From contig VZRR01012944.1 in the NCBI GenBank assembly GCA_013398015.1, positions 771,152 to 835,151 of the forward strand: a stretch of DNA of 64,000 bases. The letters are read 5' to 3'. Position 1 is the stretch's first letter. Every line of letters starts with the position of its first letter. The position numbers and the translations under genes were made by a program. The DNA comes from Oreocharis arfaki (Eukaryota; Chordata; Aves; Passeriformes; Paramythiidae). Below, in pieces: positions 39,904 through 52,962 of the stretch. Below the pieces are notes generated by a model. That model made no database searches. It was given only the letters and a program-made list of their open reading frames with translations, and was not told the origin of the DNA.

Positions 39904-42589
39904 GTCAAACTTATTTCTGGAAATAACCCAGACACTCTATTTTATTCAAAATATGCTTTTTACTAGCCCTGAAAAATTAATAACACAATTTTCTGGAATA
40001 AAAGCAGGATTGTAAAATCAGAATTAAGCCTTGTAAATCAGCTAATATTCTGCTCTCTCCAGCAGAGCTCCAGTGCATAGGTCTAATATCAGATATTCTA
40101 TATATTTCTTTCAAAACACGTTAGCTTAACAAGGATCCATGTTATAAGCCATATTAATCATGTGTTTGCAAACAACAGCTTTTATCAGCATTGATTATTT
40201 TCTTGATAGAATTACAAAATCAATAGGGGAAAGTTAGTAGATTTAATACATTTAAATTTATAATGTACTTATATTTAAATTTTAAAATTAAACTTTAAAG
40301 AGCTTGTGTGAAATGATTTTGATAGATTAAAGTAATAAATGAGGGGTATCAATATGTGTAAATGCACCAGAATAGTGTAAGAGGCTAGCTAGAAAGATAA
40401 ATCACTAATAAGATGACAATTTTGATGGAATAAAAAAATTTAAAGATCATAGCTTCAAGAAAAACAGTTTCATACATACATATACGAAAGAAAAGGGAAA
40501 AATCTGTGAGGACAGACATTTGTGACAAAACTGAGCAAAAATTCAAACATAAATATTTAGTGTAATACAAGGACAAATTAAACATGTTGCTCCATTTCTC
40601 AAGCAATGTTTAAACTCAATACCAGATAGATGTACAAATACAAGAAATGCCCCAGAAAAATATCTATACCATGATCAAAGGTTCAAAAAGAAATAACCAA
40701 TGTGTAATGCTAACTGAAATGTTCAGAGAAAAGAAATAAATGCAGAGAAGAACTTGAAAAGAACAAAAATGTTTCTCATATGAATTTCCCCCAGACTTAC
40801 CTTCTTAAAATCTGAGCCCTTTCCAGAGAAGAAGTAAAATAAGTATGGGTAAGGAGATAGACCAATGTGAGTGCATAGACTGACCTCATGGGTATCTAAT
40901 ATACGTTTTGAGTACCTGAAACTAATAATGGACCCCCAAATCCCCATATTGCATCCCTTGACTTCTGCACTTAACGGGTCAAGATGATCTGTAGATGCTT
41001 CATCTGGAACACTGCAGGCTACATGGTCTCCGTGGCCAGAGACCCTGGCACTCCTTGCCATGGGGCAGCACAGGTGCAGCCAAAGGCACAAGGGTTTTCT
41101 CCTCTCTTTTTCAAAAATGCAGCTGAAAGCATGAATAGTGGTGAAAGCACTTTCCTTTGAGACAGAATCTGCGTGTTTAACGCTTTCTGAGGAAGAAACT
41201 GAACTCGGTACCTAATTTGTGAGCTGGTGAACTCTGTGAAATCTGACAGAAAAGGTGAATAGCATTGTCATTTTCTCCATTGACTTAAAGAAACGGAGAT
41301 TGCAGAAAAATGCGGCCTGTTTTTGCAGATATGCTTTTGGCACACTGCAAAGAAATTTCCTAGGTCAAGTCTCAGAGTCAATTAAAGTAAAGGAATGACT
41401 GCTTCTGGGGTTCCACTCATATTTAGAAGGAAAATAAGTAATAAGATGGCTACATAGACATCATCTACTCTGAGCATCTACAGAAGCATAAGCCTATGTG
41501 CTTAGGGATTTTAATATGGAACAGGGAGTTCCTTATTGAATTTAGGCTCCACAAAGGTTAAATAGTGGCTGAATAGATTTAGATAATTTGTATCTACTCA
41601 GCTGTTGTCTTAGGTGCCTAAATCCTTTCCTGGAACTGGACCAGGAGAGAGCAGAGCATTGTGCTGTTAAGTGCTCTGCTTTTACAGAAAATCAATGCTG
41701 AACTACCATATTTTTTATTTAGATCCTCCCCCAGCATTTGTATAGCTTGCCATTATACAACTAATTGGACACATTATAAATGCTTAAAGATATCAAAGGG
41801 TTCTAACAAGGAGGGAAAAGCAATTATTTAGTTTAGTACAAGAGTATGAAAATCAGAAGAAAATTCATGTGTGTAGGAATTATTGAGAATTAACTGTATT
41901 CAGATGAAAAACTACTATGGACTTACAAAAATGGCAGAAAACAGCATTTTTATTATTTAAAAAGAGAATAAACATATCACTGATAATTAGAAGGAACATA
42001 GTATTGCTAGGCACTTGATGTTGTGTGTCGTCTCCTCCTCTTAATGATGCAACTTTATGGAATCAGCTCTCTTTTCCATTTTGAATATGTGATTTTGAAG
42101 CAATTAGTGATTATCAGAGAAACCTGTGGGAACATGACCTGTCATGGGGCTGCTGTTTTCTCGCCAACAACTTCTGAATTATCAGGTTTTACTCATTTGA
42201 TCCAGGATGGTAAATCCCTGCCTGGGACCTTCTGAGGATCGTATTTTTCTCAGAAGTAAATAAAGTAATGAACATAGAACTAGGCGAGGTAACACTTTCT
42301 GTAAAAGTGATACAGCCTATTACACAATCAATAGCCCAAATGCTTTAAAAGGGAACATCCATTATCCTATCTTAAGATCCAAGGGAGAGGAAATGTTGAG
42401 CTTCATTGTTCTTCAGATACATTTCTCCATACTTTGGGAACATTTTACAGTACAGAAGGTTGACCAACAAGCACTAAACTCTGAGCACTGATCTTTGCTC
42501 AGAAGGTCAGGATCAGAGCCACACCTCATGAAAAGCAAATCACTGAAGTCTGGTCCACTGTGGAATCTCATTTTCCTTATTTCTCTGTA

Positions 42590-43291
42590 AGATGATTGGG
42601 CTGGCCCCAAAAGCCAACCATATCCTGGGCTGCATCTAAAGCAGCATGGGCAGTAGGTCAAGGGAGGTGATTCTGCCCCTCTAATCTGCTCTGGTGAGAC
42701 CCCACCCGGAGCACTGCATGCAGCTCTGGGGTCCCCAACATAAGAAGGACATGGAACTCTGGGAGCGAGTCCAGAGGAGGCCACGAAGATGAGCAGGGCT
42801 CTAGAACACCTCTTCTGTGAAGACAGGCTGAGAGAATTGGGGTTTTTCAGCCTGGAGAAGAGAAGGCTCTGGGCAGACCTTATTGCGCCTTCCAGAACCT
42901 GAGGGGAGCCTAAGAGAAAGCCCCTTGCTTTTGTCAAGGGCATGTGACAATAGGACAAGGGAGAATGAGTTCAAGCTGAAGGAGGGTAGGTTTAGGTTAG
43001 ATATTAGGAAGGAATTCTTTATTTGGAGGGTGATGAGTCACTGGAAGAGGTTGTCCAGGGAAGCTGTGGATGCCCCATCCCTGGAAGTGCTTAGGGCCAG
43101 GTTGGACGGGCCTCTGAGTAACCCGGCCTAGCAGATGTCCCTGTCCATGGAAGAGGGNGGGCCAGGTTGGACGGGCCTCTGAGTAACCTGGCCTAGCAGA
43201 AGATGTCCCTGTCCATGGAAGAGGGGTTGGAACTGGATGATTTTTAAGGTCCCTTCCAACCCAAAGCATTCTATGCTTCTGTGGTTCTGTG
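42590..43291 (+). mobile_element. CR1 LINE, 3' third, with remnant of ORF2 C-terminus
   Basis: This is the best preserved CR1 here. It starts in the region encoding the end of the reverse transcriptase ORF (words TATCCTGGGCTGCATCTAAA and GAGACCCCACCCGGAGCACT) and runs to the CR1 3' terminus (CCTTCCAACCCAAAGCATTC). The plus-strand frame at 42883-43131 still reads as the C-terminal end of CR1 ORF2 (FKLKEGRFRLDIRK, then DAPSLEV and ARLDGPLSN), although frames upstream are shifted. It lacks the 5' part, including the endonuclease and most of the reverse transcriptase, so it cannot move on its own. Near its 3' end it carries a tandem duplication centred on an ambiguous base (43094-43225). A minus-strand 181-codon frame across it (42413-42958) is an antisense artefact. 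Confidence 0.92.
43094..43225. repeat. tandem duplication inside CR1, split by an N at 43158
   Basis: The left copy (43094-43157, 64 bases) and right copy (43159-43225, 67 bases) both begin GGGCCAGGTTGGACGGGCCT and end GTCCATGGAAGAGGG. They differ by one C/T substitution (ACCCGG against ACCTGG) and a 3-base AGA insertion. Ordinary CR1 has this segment once. An unmerged contig overlap around a one-base gap, or the joining of two haplotypes, explains it better than biology. Confidence 0.9.
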
Positions 43292-46200
43292 AAACACAGG
43301 ACAGAAAAACTATCACACAATTAGAGAAAGTCACTGACCTCTGGAGATACAAAGTCTTTTCTTCACAGTAACTTCTTTAGTTAAGGGAGTTATCCATTGG
43401 CCAGTTTGTCCAGCAAAGCATGCAACTTTTAGAAAAATATATTCATATATTTCAAAACAAATATTTACAAGAATTTAAGCAAACACATAATTGGCAGGCA
43501 TTATATACAAACCTGGTTAACCTATTTCACTTAAAATACATTCCTTAAAAAATAACATTTTTATTTTTAAAAAAAGTTTTAGAAGTTATTCATGTTATTA
43601 ATAGTTTTCCACTTCACATTTTTTCTACATTTGCTTCAAAATGCTTTACATATTTTTAAAATTTTTATTTATTAAAATCTTATCTTTTTACTGAAATACA
43701 TGGATTTTCATAAAATGAAAATTAAAAATGTGAAATTCACGTTGATAAATTATAAAATGGAAAGAAAAATGGGAAATAGGTCAATCTTGAACTCTATTAA
43801 ATGGAAAGAGCTTTAAAACGTCAGAACACCAGATGCATTTTGACAAGTAAATGTAGTTAACCATATCAATAGTGAAAAGTTCACTGTATAGACTTCCAAA
43901 AAGATTAGCAAACAAAAGAAACAATAACCTTTTTTCCTCTTAATTTTTCTTTTTTTAAGCCAAACTTACCTTTTCTTGCATCCTGAGTTAGTAGTTTTGA
44001 ATGCTTGGCAAACTGTAATCAGTTTGCATTCAAGATGTAGAGTGCACTGTGAGTCTGATAATAAATTATTTAAATGAAAATTACTTCAGTTTCCAGGAGA
44101 TCTTAGGAATCTGGTGAATATAAGCCTACACAGGAGCATTTTAAAGTCTCTATTTACACACAGCAAAGGCTTTTAAAAAAATTAAATAATAAGAGTCAAA
44201 ATGTTGATTCTCTGTCCATCTATATCTATTATATTAATGGTTTACTAAGCAGTATAAAGGGAGGTATTTTCTTTGTAGAACCCACTGTAAGACATCAGAA
44301 TAACTTCCTGAAGGCAATACACATACACTTTCAGACAGCGGATATTTCCCTTAAAAGATGCTTTATTAATTTTCCAAGTAATTACCAAGCTCTTAGGAAA
44401 AAAAATTCAAATAATCTCCAGAGTTTGCACAGCCTTTTTAACAAGGATATCTGGATGCCTCCTTATTTTTTAAATACATTTGTTTTACTAATAGGAAATA
44501 TAGACTCACAGAAACATAACTGGCCTTTGGCTTCATTGGCTGCAGACTGCCAAATACACTTCTGTCAAATCCAAGCCACATCCTAAAAGGCCAAGAAAAA
44601 GCTGCAATGCAAGTGTGAGGATGCACAGCAGCACAGCCTCTCCCCCCACATTCCATGTTGTGTGCTCCGTTGGAAAATTTTAGGTATGAGGGCTGCATCT
44701 TCTTCACACATGACACACCATCTCTCTCCTTCTGAAGGCAGTGGTTTTCCTAAGCAGTCTCCTGCTCAGTAGAGGCAGAAGAGCATTTGACACAAAGGTG
44801 ACAGGCAGACCTCTCAGTAAATACACAAGTTACATATAAAGGAATGAACTCAGCCTGTTTCTTGTCTTCATAACATTTCTTTTTCAGTAATAACAGGAGG
44901 AGGACTGAGAGGAGCACTGTGCCTACAGTGTTTTCTGCTCTGCCGTGCTATTCAGTAGTTACAATTTCCCAACAAAATACTAGATGGCAAATGGCTGGTA
45001 TAGATAACTTTATATTATCCCTTCTTCATTCTTAAAACACAATAAAATAGAGCAAGTTATGAGCTATCAGAACATGTACGGCTGCAGAACCTCTGCTCAG
45101 GTACTTCTGTGCCCAGAGGCCCAGGGCAGCTGGAGTTAGAAAAGTACCAGGCAATGAAAATATAAAATTCCACCAGGACAAAAATTTATGTCTTCTAGAG
45201 GATTGTTGTCACCAAAAGCACATGACATGTTCATGCCTCTTTACTGCTGAGTAAATGTAATTCCTAATCAATTTTGAATATATTACATAAATTTACACAG
45301 ACTCTGGCAAATCTTACAGCTTTTTGTTCACTATATCACCACACATCTCATGACAGATATAATATTCTGACTAAAACATACATTATTTGAACTAGTGTCC
45401 TATGGAGAAAGAGGCAGTCATAGGCTTCTTTAGATTAAAACCCAAACATTTGGGATTTATACCTGTATACATGTTTTAATTTTTGTTTTCAAGGCTACAA
45501 GCGGTTAATTCTATGTTAGTGATAACCAAGACCACTGAACGATTATTCATTATCTGTCAGAACTAGTCAAATAAAAACATCCATTAGTATAACCAGTAAT
45601 TATAACTCACATCAATCACCAAGCAAACTATTCAACATTTGTGCCTGTTCCATAAATTTTCTGTACATAATAGTCACCAAACAAAAAAAGAATGAAGACC
45701 TTTTTCTGAAAATCTCAGATAAATTGTCCATAAATATTTGTTTAATTAACCAGCTCTATTACCTGTCATGTCTCCAAGCAGATGTTAAGTATTCCCCTGA
45801 CTCCTTTCCTAAATAAATTAATATCTGGTCACACACTTTTTTTTTCTGTGTGCCACAGCAATGTGATTTTAACCTCACTTTCTTACCTGTGGTCAGGTAC
45901 CAGTTCAGAGCAAGTGACGTCCAGTCGCAGGTCTTTATTGTCATTCAAATAAAGTTTCTCCAACCATGACCAAGGAATATTTTTTGTTCTTTCCTTAGTT
46001 CTCTTCCAGCTTCATTCAGATTAAAAATACTGTTGTATACATACTTTTCAAGGCAAACAAAAAGGCCAGAAACCTGATCTGTTTAATTACTTTCTGTCTG
46101 ATGGGTTATTCACTTTCTCTGCTCAAAAGTGTTTAAATGTGTTTTCCAACCAGCAGTATGGGTATCTTATATGCGGATCTTTAAAGAGAATATCATAAAA

Positions 46201-47018
46201 TCTATTTTCAAGTCTAAGACAACCAGGGCTGGGTCGAGTTAGCTCAGGATATTTCCAACTCCTAGCCTTGGCAGCATCTCTGCCCTATTGGAGTGATAAA
46301 GGCAGAAAGACTTCATCATTTCCCGTAAATACATAGGTATTTTTATTCCTTCTAAAATAATATGAAACCTTCTTTTTTAAGTAATTGGGAGAAGAAATGA
46401 GTGTTTCTAGTTCCAACACTTTCCCTAAGCAGCTACAGCAGCTCAGGGAAACAGAGAAACAGGAGAACAGGTGATGAGACAGTTCCTGTTCTTGAAATAC
46501 AACAGAGGACCCTCTGTTGGGCTGGTAATAGCAGGGTTCCCCCAGTGCCTTACTCAGATTTCTTAAGTAGCATCCCTGGTTTAAGCATACATAACTTGGG
46601 GTTACTGCTGAAAAAGAAAGTTTTGTCCTCCACCATTTCTTTTTCTAGGTTGATTTCAACCTGAACTGTGACTACATGAACACTTGTTCTGGCATACGGG
46701 AGTAGGCGGCACAGGAGCAAAACAAGAAGACAGAGATGGGAAAGGATAGATTTTTTGGAAACATGTATAATTAGTGCCAGCTTCTGAAGCCGTGATGTTA
46801 AAGTCAGCACCCCAAGACAGTGGTGCCCTGGAATCATCTCCCTTAGAGCTACTAGGTACAATGTCAACAAACTCAATAACTGAGATTTGTTCAGCTATCA
46901 CGACAAAGAAATATTTATGCTGATTTATGATGGCCATGCAAAAAATCTAAAATTGTTTTGTCTTAATCCAAAGCTGAATATTATAAAGGGACTGTTCTAA
47001 TGATCTGAGTGGAATCAC
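43292..47018. other. gene-free DNA, very AT-rich at its left end
   Basis: 43420-43770 is extremely AT-rich, with TTTTTAAAATTTTTATTTAT-type words, and might serve as a matrix-attachment or flexible region, though this is only compositional. The rest is unique. A minus-strand donor consensus (CAG|GTAAGA, exon side ending at 45887) follows a short frame with a leucine-rich-repeat-like phrase; see findings. No gene is supported. Confidence 0.5.
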
Positions 47019-47085
47019 TTATAGAATCACATAATCTTTAAGGTTGGAAGAAGCGCTAAGTTCATTGGGTCCTACCAACACTGAA
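47019..47085 (-). mobile_element. CR1 LINE 3' tail, minus strand
   Basis: The plus strand reads TATAGAATCACATAATCTTT, then AAGGTTGGAAGAAGC and AAGTTCATTGGGTCC, the reverse complement of a CR1 3' terminus. About 65 bases are recognisable. Confidence 0.8.
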
Positions 47086-48520
47086 ACTGTTGTGTTTCAA
47101 TGTTAATACAGAGTCATAGATTTCTGTCTTCTGATGCTTTATATGGGGGGTGTATTCCATGTATCTTAGACCACCGACTTTTTTTAGTGTCTTTCTTGAG
47201 GTCAACATGAGCTTTCATGAGGTCATGTTTCCAAAATTTTATTTTTCAATAAACATTAAATAATTCAGCCAGGTGTCTGAATAACACAAGATGTCACAGC
47301 TCTGATGAAATCAGCACATCCATGGTCTTTTATTCCAGAGAAGGATGCACTTTATAAAAATATTCTTTAAATATCTTGAGACATTTAGGGATTTAATGTA
47401 GAAGAAAATAGATTTTCCATCAAATTGGGTGGCCGTAGAAGAAAAAAAAGCATGAATAATGCTTATAATCCCTTCATATCCCTAACAGGTCACAGTTTTC
47501 AATTGATGTTATATTCTTGGATGTTTCAGCGATATCTGACACCACTGAATAACACTGAATTGCTCAGAACTCATGCCAAGCTGATACAAAAATTCATTAA
47601 TTTGCTTACCTGCCCATGTACATGATGTTCCTTCTGGCCATTTTTATTCTTATTTCCCCCATATTCTTTTCACCTACCCAAGGAATTACTATTTTGTCTA
47701 TTGTTATCCATTGTTTCTATGCTTCCTCTGTGTGCAATACTCTAATTGCACAGTTTAGATTTCACTTATTCAATTGCCCATTTTGTGATCAAAGTTGAAG
47801 TCTATTTATTAGTCTATATATTTTTAATCTAAAGCTAGCTAATATTTAACTCTACAGGTCAATTAAACCTTTCCTGTTTAATGCTGTCTCACTGTGACAA
47901 AGTTCAGATTATAATTACAGAATAGGCATTTACAAGGAGCGTCATACTTATTCCACTTTGCTCTTTGTCGTAGTATTTTCATAGTGGTTGGCATGATTTA
48001 ACTGGCAGCTCTGTGAACTCTTAGTTATCTAACTGAAATTGATCCATTTCTTTAAAAATAAAGCATGATCAATGTCACGGAATATAATTTTCATAGATGT
48101 AATGACACTCTATCTAGCAATGTGTAACAATACCTCAGAAATAATTTCCAAGTTCTTACCTATTTAAATACCGAATTATTTGTTTATTCAGAAATAAATT
48201 TTAAAAAAAGAGAAGAATTATTTTCTAGCTTTATTATTTATTTATTATAGAGCTATCTATTTATTTATTATAGAGCTTTCATTGCTCTATGATAATGTGA
48301 ATCAAGAACAAAAGCAGTACTAACATAAAGACAAGAAATCTGGGTCATACATAAACATATGGCAACAAGTATCTGAAAAATTTGATTTATGTTCATCCAA
48401 GTAAATAGTAGAAAAAACCTGGCTATCCCTTGCTGGTTTTTACATAATGAAAATTATGACATAAAATCTAAACTGTACACGTCCTACAGAGACACACCTT
48501 TTTTCTTGCTGCCATTTCAG
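47086..48520. other. gene-free AT-rich DNA
   Basis: AT-rich unique sequence with a two-copy tandem repeat at 48236-48277. Nothing else was recognised. Confidence 0.55.
48236..48277. repeat. two-copy tandem repeat, 23-bp period
   Basis: ATTTATTTATTATAGAGCT occurs at 48236 and again at 48259 without a mismatch over 19 bases. Confidence 0.9.
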
Positions 48521-48719
48521 AGAACCACAGAATATGCCGATTTGGAAGGGACCCACAAGGACCATGAGCTCCCTGCCCTGCACAGAACCATTCCAAGAGT
48601 CACACCATGTGCCTGAGAGCATTGTCCAAACGCTTCCTGAACCCTGTCAGGTTTGGTGCTGTGATCACTTCCTAGGGAACCGTTCCAGTGCCCAGCCACC
48701 CTATCCAGGTGAAGAACCC
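48521..48719 (-). mobile_element. CR1 LINE 3' fragment, minus strand
   Basis: The plus strand starts with the reversed CR1 tail (ACCACAGAATATGCCGATTT, GGAAGGGACCCACAAGGA) and continues through GAGAGCATTGTCCAAACGCT and TTCCAGTGCCCAGCCACCC, a CR1 subfamily different from its neighbour. The minus-strand frame at 48517-48699 begins with GHWNGS, close to the GHWNRL phrase usual near the end of CR1 ORF2. The 5'-truncated end faces right, directly against the next CR1. Confidence 0.88.
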
Positions 48720-48744
48720 AAGTCTATTCCAAGCAAGATATCAG

Positions 48745-49309
48745 AAATAGCGTAGCAAACAAGACTGTGGCAGGCACTGTCCCTCTGTACTCAGAACTGG
48801 TGAGGCCACACCTCAAATCCTGTGGCAGTTTTAGGCCCCTCTCTCCTAGAAAGACACTGAGAAGCTGGAGCTTGTTCAGAAAAAGGCAACAAAGCTGGTG
48901 AAGGGTCTGGAGCACAAGTCTTATGAGGTACAGCTCAGACTGTTTAGCCTGGAAAAAAAATATAGGCTTGGGGTGCCTCATCGCTCTCTGCAACTCCCTG
49001 AAAGGAGGTTGTAGTGAGGTGGGGGTTAGCCTCTTCTCCCAAGCAGCCAATGATAGGACGAGAGGAAATGGACACAGGTTGCTCCAGAAGAGGTTAAGGT
49101 TGGATATTGGGAAACATTTCTTCACCAATGGGCTGTCAGGCATTGAAATGGGCTGCCCAGGGAAGTGGTTGAGTCACCACCCCTGGAGGCATTTAAAGGA
49201 CATGTGGTTGTAGCACTTGGGGACATGATTTAGTGGTGAACTTGGCAGGTTAACAGCTGGACTCTATGATCTTAAAGGTTTTTTTCCAAACCAAACAATT
49301 CTATGATTT
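48745..49309 (+). mobile_element. CR1 LINE 3' fragment, plus strand
   Basis: It runs from CCCTCTGTACTCAGAACTGG and GTGAGGCCACACCTC through CTGGTGAAGGGTCTGGAGCA, CTGAAAGGAGGTTGTAGTGA and CAGGGAAGTGGTTGAGTCAC to the 3' terminus at CAATTCTATGATTT. The reading frame is broken, but SDRTRGNG-like (NDRTRGNG) and RLDIGKHFF phrases of the ORF2 C-terminus remain (48923-49213). The left edge is uncertain by about 20 bases. Confidence 0.9.
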
Positions 49310-52300
49310 AAAAATGAATTTAAAAGTAAAATTCTTCACATTTGCTATTTATTCATTCTTTTTTATTTCTAATGCCTTTGGTTGGTGGCTGACTGGATTG
49401 GCAATAGCCTTGTTTTAAAGTCTAGATCTTATATACTTCATTCCGAAGTGCTAAATTATCACTGCTTGGTTTCTTTTCAGATTCTGGGGTACATGCCATT
49501 TAATAATGTAAACACCCAGCAGACATGATGTAAACATGCAAGGATTTTAGTCAACACACTGTTTGGGATTCCTCTCACGTTAACAAGGACAGTACAGACA
49601 ACTACCAGCTCCAGGTGTTTAGATCTTTTAAAATCTGTAACACATATGCAGGAACACTATGTTTCTCTTTAAATAAATGTTTTCTATCAGAGCTTTCTTA
49701 CCCAGACTTGTATAGCACATTTATTTCCCTGGGTCATTTTCCATTTTACAGCAAATAGATTATAGACAGAGCATAGCAATCTGACAGCAGCTTTTCCCTC
49801 CATCAATAGCATTTCTATTTAAAGATGAGGATTCAAAATCAGTTTTGAAGGTACATGTTCTCTCTTCTAAGGGGAGTCACTGTACCTGTACATAATTCAT
49901 CCCTTCTGTTAGTTTAGTAAGGCCAAATTTAAAATTCAAGGAAGACCTGGTGCCAAGCCTTTTCATTTAAACGTCTATTGCTCTGCAGGTGTGAGTCCGT
50001 ATCTTCACTTAAAGCTAGCTCTACCCTCTGACCATATTACTTGTCTACAGGAATGCTGTTGGCACCAGGACTCTTGGTTGAACTGGTATCCAACGAGAGG
50101 GTCATCCTCACCTTGAGAACACAAGGATCTTCCATGACATTGTTGAGCTTGAGTCATCAAAAATCTAACAAAAGTAGACTAAAAAAGAAGGACTCACATA
50201 AAGCTTCTGCCTCCATTGAGTTTGCTTGAGCCCTAGATATCCCTGGAAGGCAAAGCTGGTATTGCTGCTATCGAATTTCTTTTGCCTCTCTTCTCTTTTC
50301 CACTTTCTTATTCTCCTTGTGTCCTCTGTTTAAAAAAAAAGAGCTCAGTTAAACTGGTTAATAGGTATGGCCACATAGATAACAGTATTACAACAAATTA
50401 GTCAAGCATGAGTTGGTATCAAAACCAGAAAGTGAAGGAAACTTTCTCTTCTTATGAGAAAATAAATTTTCATCCAATGAAATTAAAGAACGAATATATG
50501 AATCCCGAAATTCTACCATCACACCTGGCTAATGCTATTATGCAGTTTGCTGCTGCTTCTCAGTGTGAGAATACAGAAACCTGCTACAGTTACTAAGCTG
50601 TGAAATAGAGACTTACCATAAAATACATATAAAGTGTAATCACTATCATAAAACATGCTAGAGTAAAATTTAATTTCTCTGATAAAACTTCATATTCTGC
50701 TGCCTGACATTCTTGGCTGATTGATTTAAACAATGCAGCCTTCACACTATTTTAAGAGATTAAGCTCAAACAAATAGCCTGGCAGAGCCATGATCCGTGA
50801 CCTTCAGCACCTGCAATGGGCCTTCATGGGTAATTTCTGATGAGCACAGCCCAGAGTAAATACACTCTTGTAGATTGCTTGTTCCTGTGATCATAATTAT
50901 AGGCACCCTGTCTTTCAAGGATTAATCCCTGTGTAACTTGCAGGTTTTTCGCTTTTATAATATAGTTACCTTGGTAGAAAATACAAATGTAATAGTGACA
51001 TTGTGATCACAGGGACATTGAAGAGCCATGTGATTCTATGTCCAAAAGTAGGCAGAATTTTCACAAAAAAACACTGTCCTTGAGGCAGACACCTGTGTCA
51101 AATTATAAGGTTAAATGTTTGGGCTATGACAGTAGAGGACCATCCCTGCTCTTAATAACCTAAGTATTTGTTTAAGTATTTGTAAAAGAAAATATCACAA
51201 TAGCAGCAAGTGGAACTTGTACCTAATTTATAAGAAAAAAATTAAACAGAATTTTCAAGTCCTATTAGGCATTTTAATGAGCCTCTTACTGGATTCTTTC
51301 ACTGTTTCCTCCATCTCATTTTAAAGAAATAGAATTCCCTTGGAAATTTTAACTTTAAAGATAGAAATAGAATTCAAATTGATTTTTCTTTCTTTGCTCA
51401 ACACCTAACAAACAGGTATCTAAACCCAGCTACCAAGATCCTGCATAAAACTGTCTGGTGCTTTACCTTTAAAAGGCAAAGTTTTTAGCAACTGGGCTAC
51501 CAGATATCAGAAAACTCACTTTTTGTAAACTTAGCTGCCTAATTACAGCTGTAGACTAAAAGAAAACATTTTTGGTATATTTTTATTAACTTGGGTATGT
51601 ATAAACCAGTTAATTCCTAGACCCATGGCACGTATGTCTTTCACCAGAGGATCAGGAAACAACTGGTCCCCTTTGTGACTCTAATTCTGTACTGTATGGC
51701 AGTACTGACTTCAGTGGAATAACACTTAATTCACAGAACTCTCTGGAGGAAAAGAGTATAATTAGATTCCTTAAAATTATTAGAAGTGGGAGAGTAATAT
51801 GAGCCTTAAAGTAGCTGTTTTTCTATATTGAAATGTTTTAGTAGCAGTGGGTTGCAGGGGAGTCTATTGTCATGTACTGCCTGGTTTAGGCATTATTCTG
51901 CTTAAAATGCATATTTTCTGGGGATTTTGTTACTAGGGAAGTTACTTATATATACATAAAAAGAAGGATAGTGTTTAATAAAAAGAATGATAGTGTTTAA
52001 TAAAAAGAATGAGAAAAAAATTGGTATCAAGAAAATCATGTAAATACCTCCCATCTAAAAATAAACAGACTGCAAAATGTTTCATGAACACAAGCTGGAA
52101 AGGTGCCCATTAGAATCTGACTGATGCGTCAACCTGTGGGAAGAGGGGGAGAGGAGGGATGCTTGTCTATGAAAAGTTGAGAGTTCTGGAGAGATTTATA
52201 ATAGGTTAAGACCCCCTGAAAAAAAAAGTATGTCTTTCCTCTTTTTTTATAAAACGCCAAGCCCTATAATTTTGTTTTACTGAATCACTCTCACAGTAAT

Positions 52301-52962
52301 TTGCCTAATAGAAACAAAGGAAAAAAAAAATCATCCTTAAAGATCGAATCCCTTGCTACCTTTCAGAAATTTCCTACAATTGAAGAATATCCTAAATATA
52401 CACATCTGAATCCCAGCTATCCAAGCAAACATTGGAAACATAGCAACTGTACAGAGACATTATATAGCATAGAGAGCAAAACTAAGGTAAAATAAATTGG
52501 CTAGTAGTTGTAAAAGAAAGCAGGTGTTAAAAGTGTCTTGTAATCACTAAATACAGAAGTAATTGACAATTTGTTATCTATCCAGATATATAAAAGTTTT
52601 GAAACTAAATAAGGTGTAAAATACAATTATTGACATAATTGATTATAAATAATGCCAGACATTTTTAATTCTATATATTTTTAGGCAAAAAGAATTATTA
52701 TTTCCCCCCCTAACCTAACTTCATGTTCTCAAATAAGCTAATTTGGCTTGAACTAGATGTCCTGTTAAGCAGTGATTGTCACATATCACTAAAATGTTCC
52801 CATCCTTTCTGAGGTATTTTCACATAGGAAAAGCAGATGGCATTATAGCCAGGGCTCCACTGCCATATTATCGTATGCCATGATCTGTCTCAATTGTGAA
52901 CTATTTTGGAAGGATTTCAATGCTCCATAGATTCTTAGATTCATAAATTGATAAAGTGTTCC
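49310..52962. other. gene-free AT-rich DNA
   Basis: Unique AT-rich DNA with one short tandem repeat (51958-52013, listed separately). No gene, CR1 or LTR was recognised. Confidence 0.55.
51958..52013. repeat. tandem repeat, 22-bp unit, about 2.5 copies
   Basis: The unit AAAAAGAAKGATAGTGTTTAAT is present twice in full (51958-51979, 51980-52001; one G/T difference) and then partly (to 52013). Confidence 0.95.

Larger units (their letters stand above)
34257..42589. other. gene-free AT-rich DNA with a few short tandem repeats
   Basis: About 8.3 kb of unique AT-rich DNA. It holds the short tandem repeats at 37846 and 39871 and the G/T-rich run at 38561, listed separately, and a strongly AT-rich patch at 40230-40330. 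Around 41500-41640 there are words (TTTAGGCTCC, TTAGGTGCCTAAATCC) that resemble a decayed amniote foldback repeat. No gene was recognised. Confidence 0.5.

Noticed and set aside
42413..42958. 181-codon open frame on the minus strand
   Set aside because: Mostly antisense to the CR1 ORF2 3' region, whose GC-rich sequence keeps the opposite strand open.
48724..49143. 139-codon open frame on the minus strand
   Set aside because: Antisense to the plus-strand CR1 copy.
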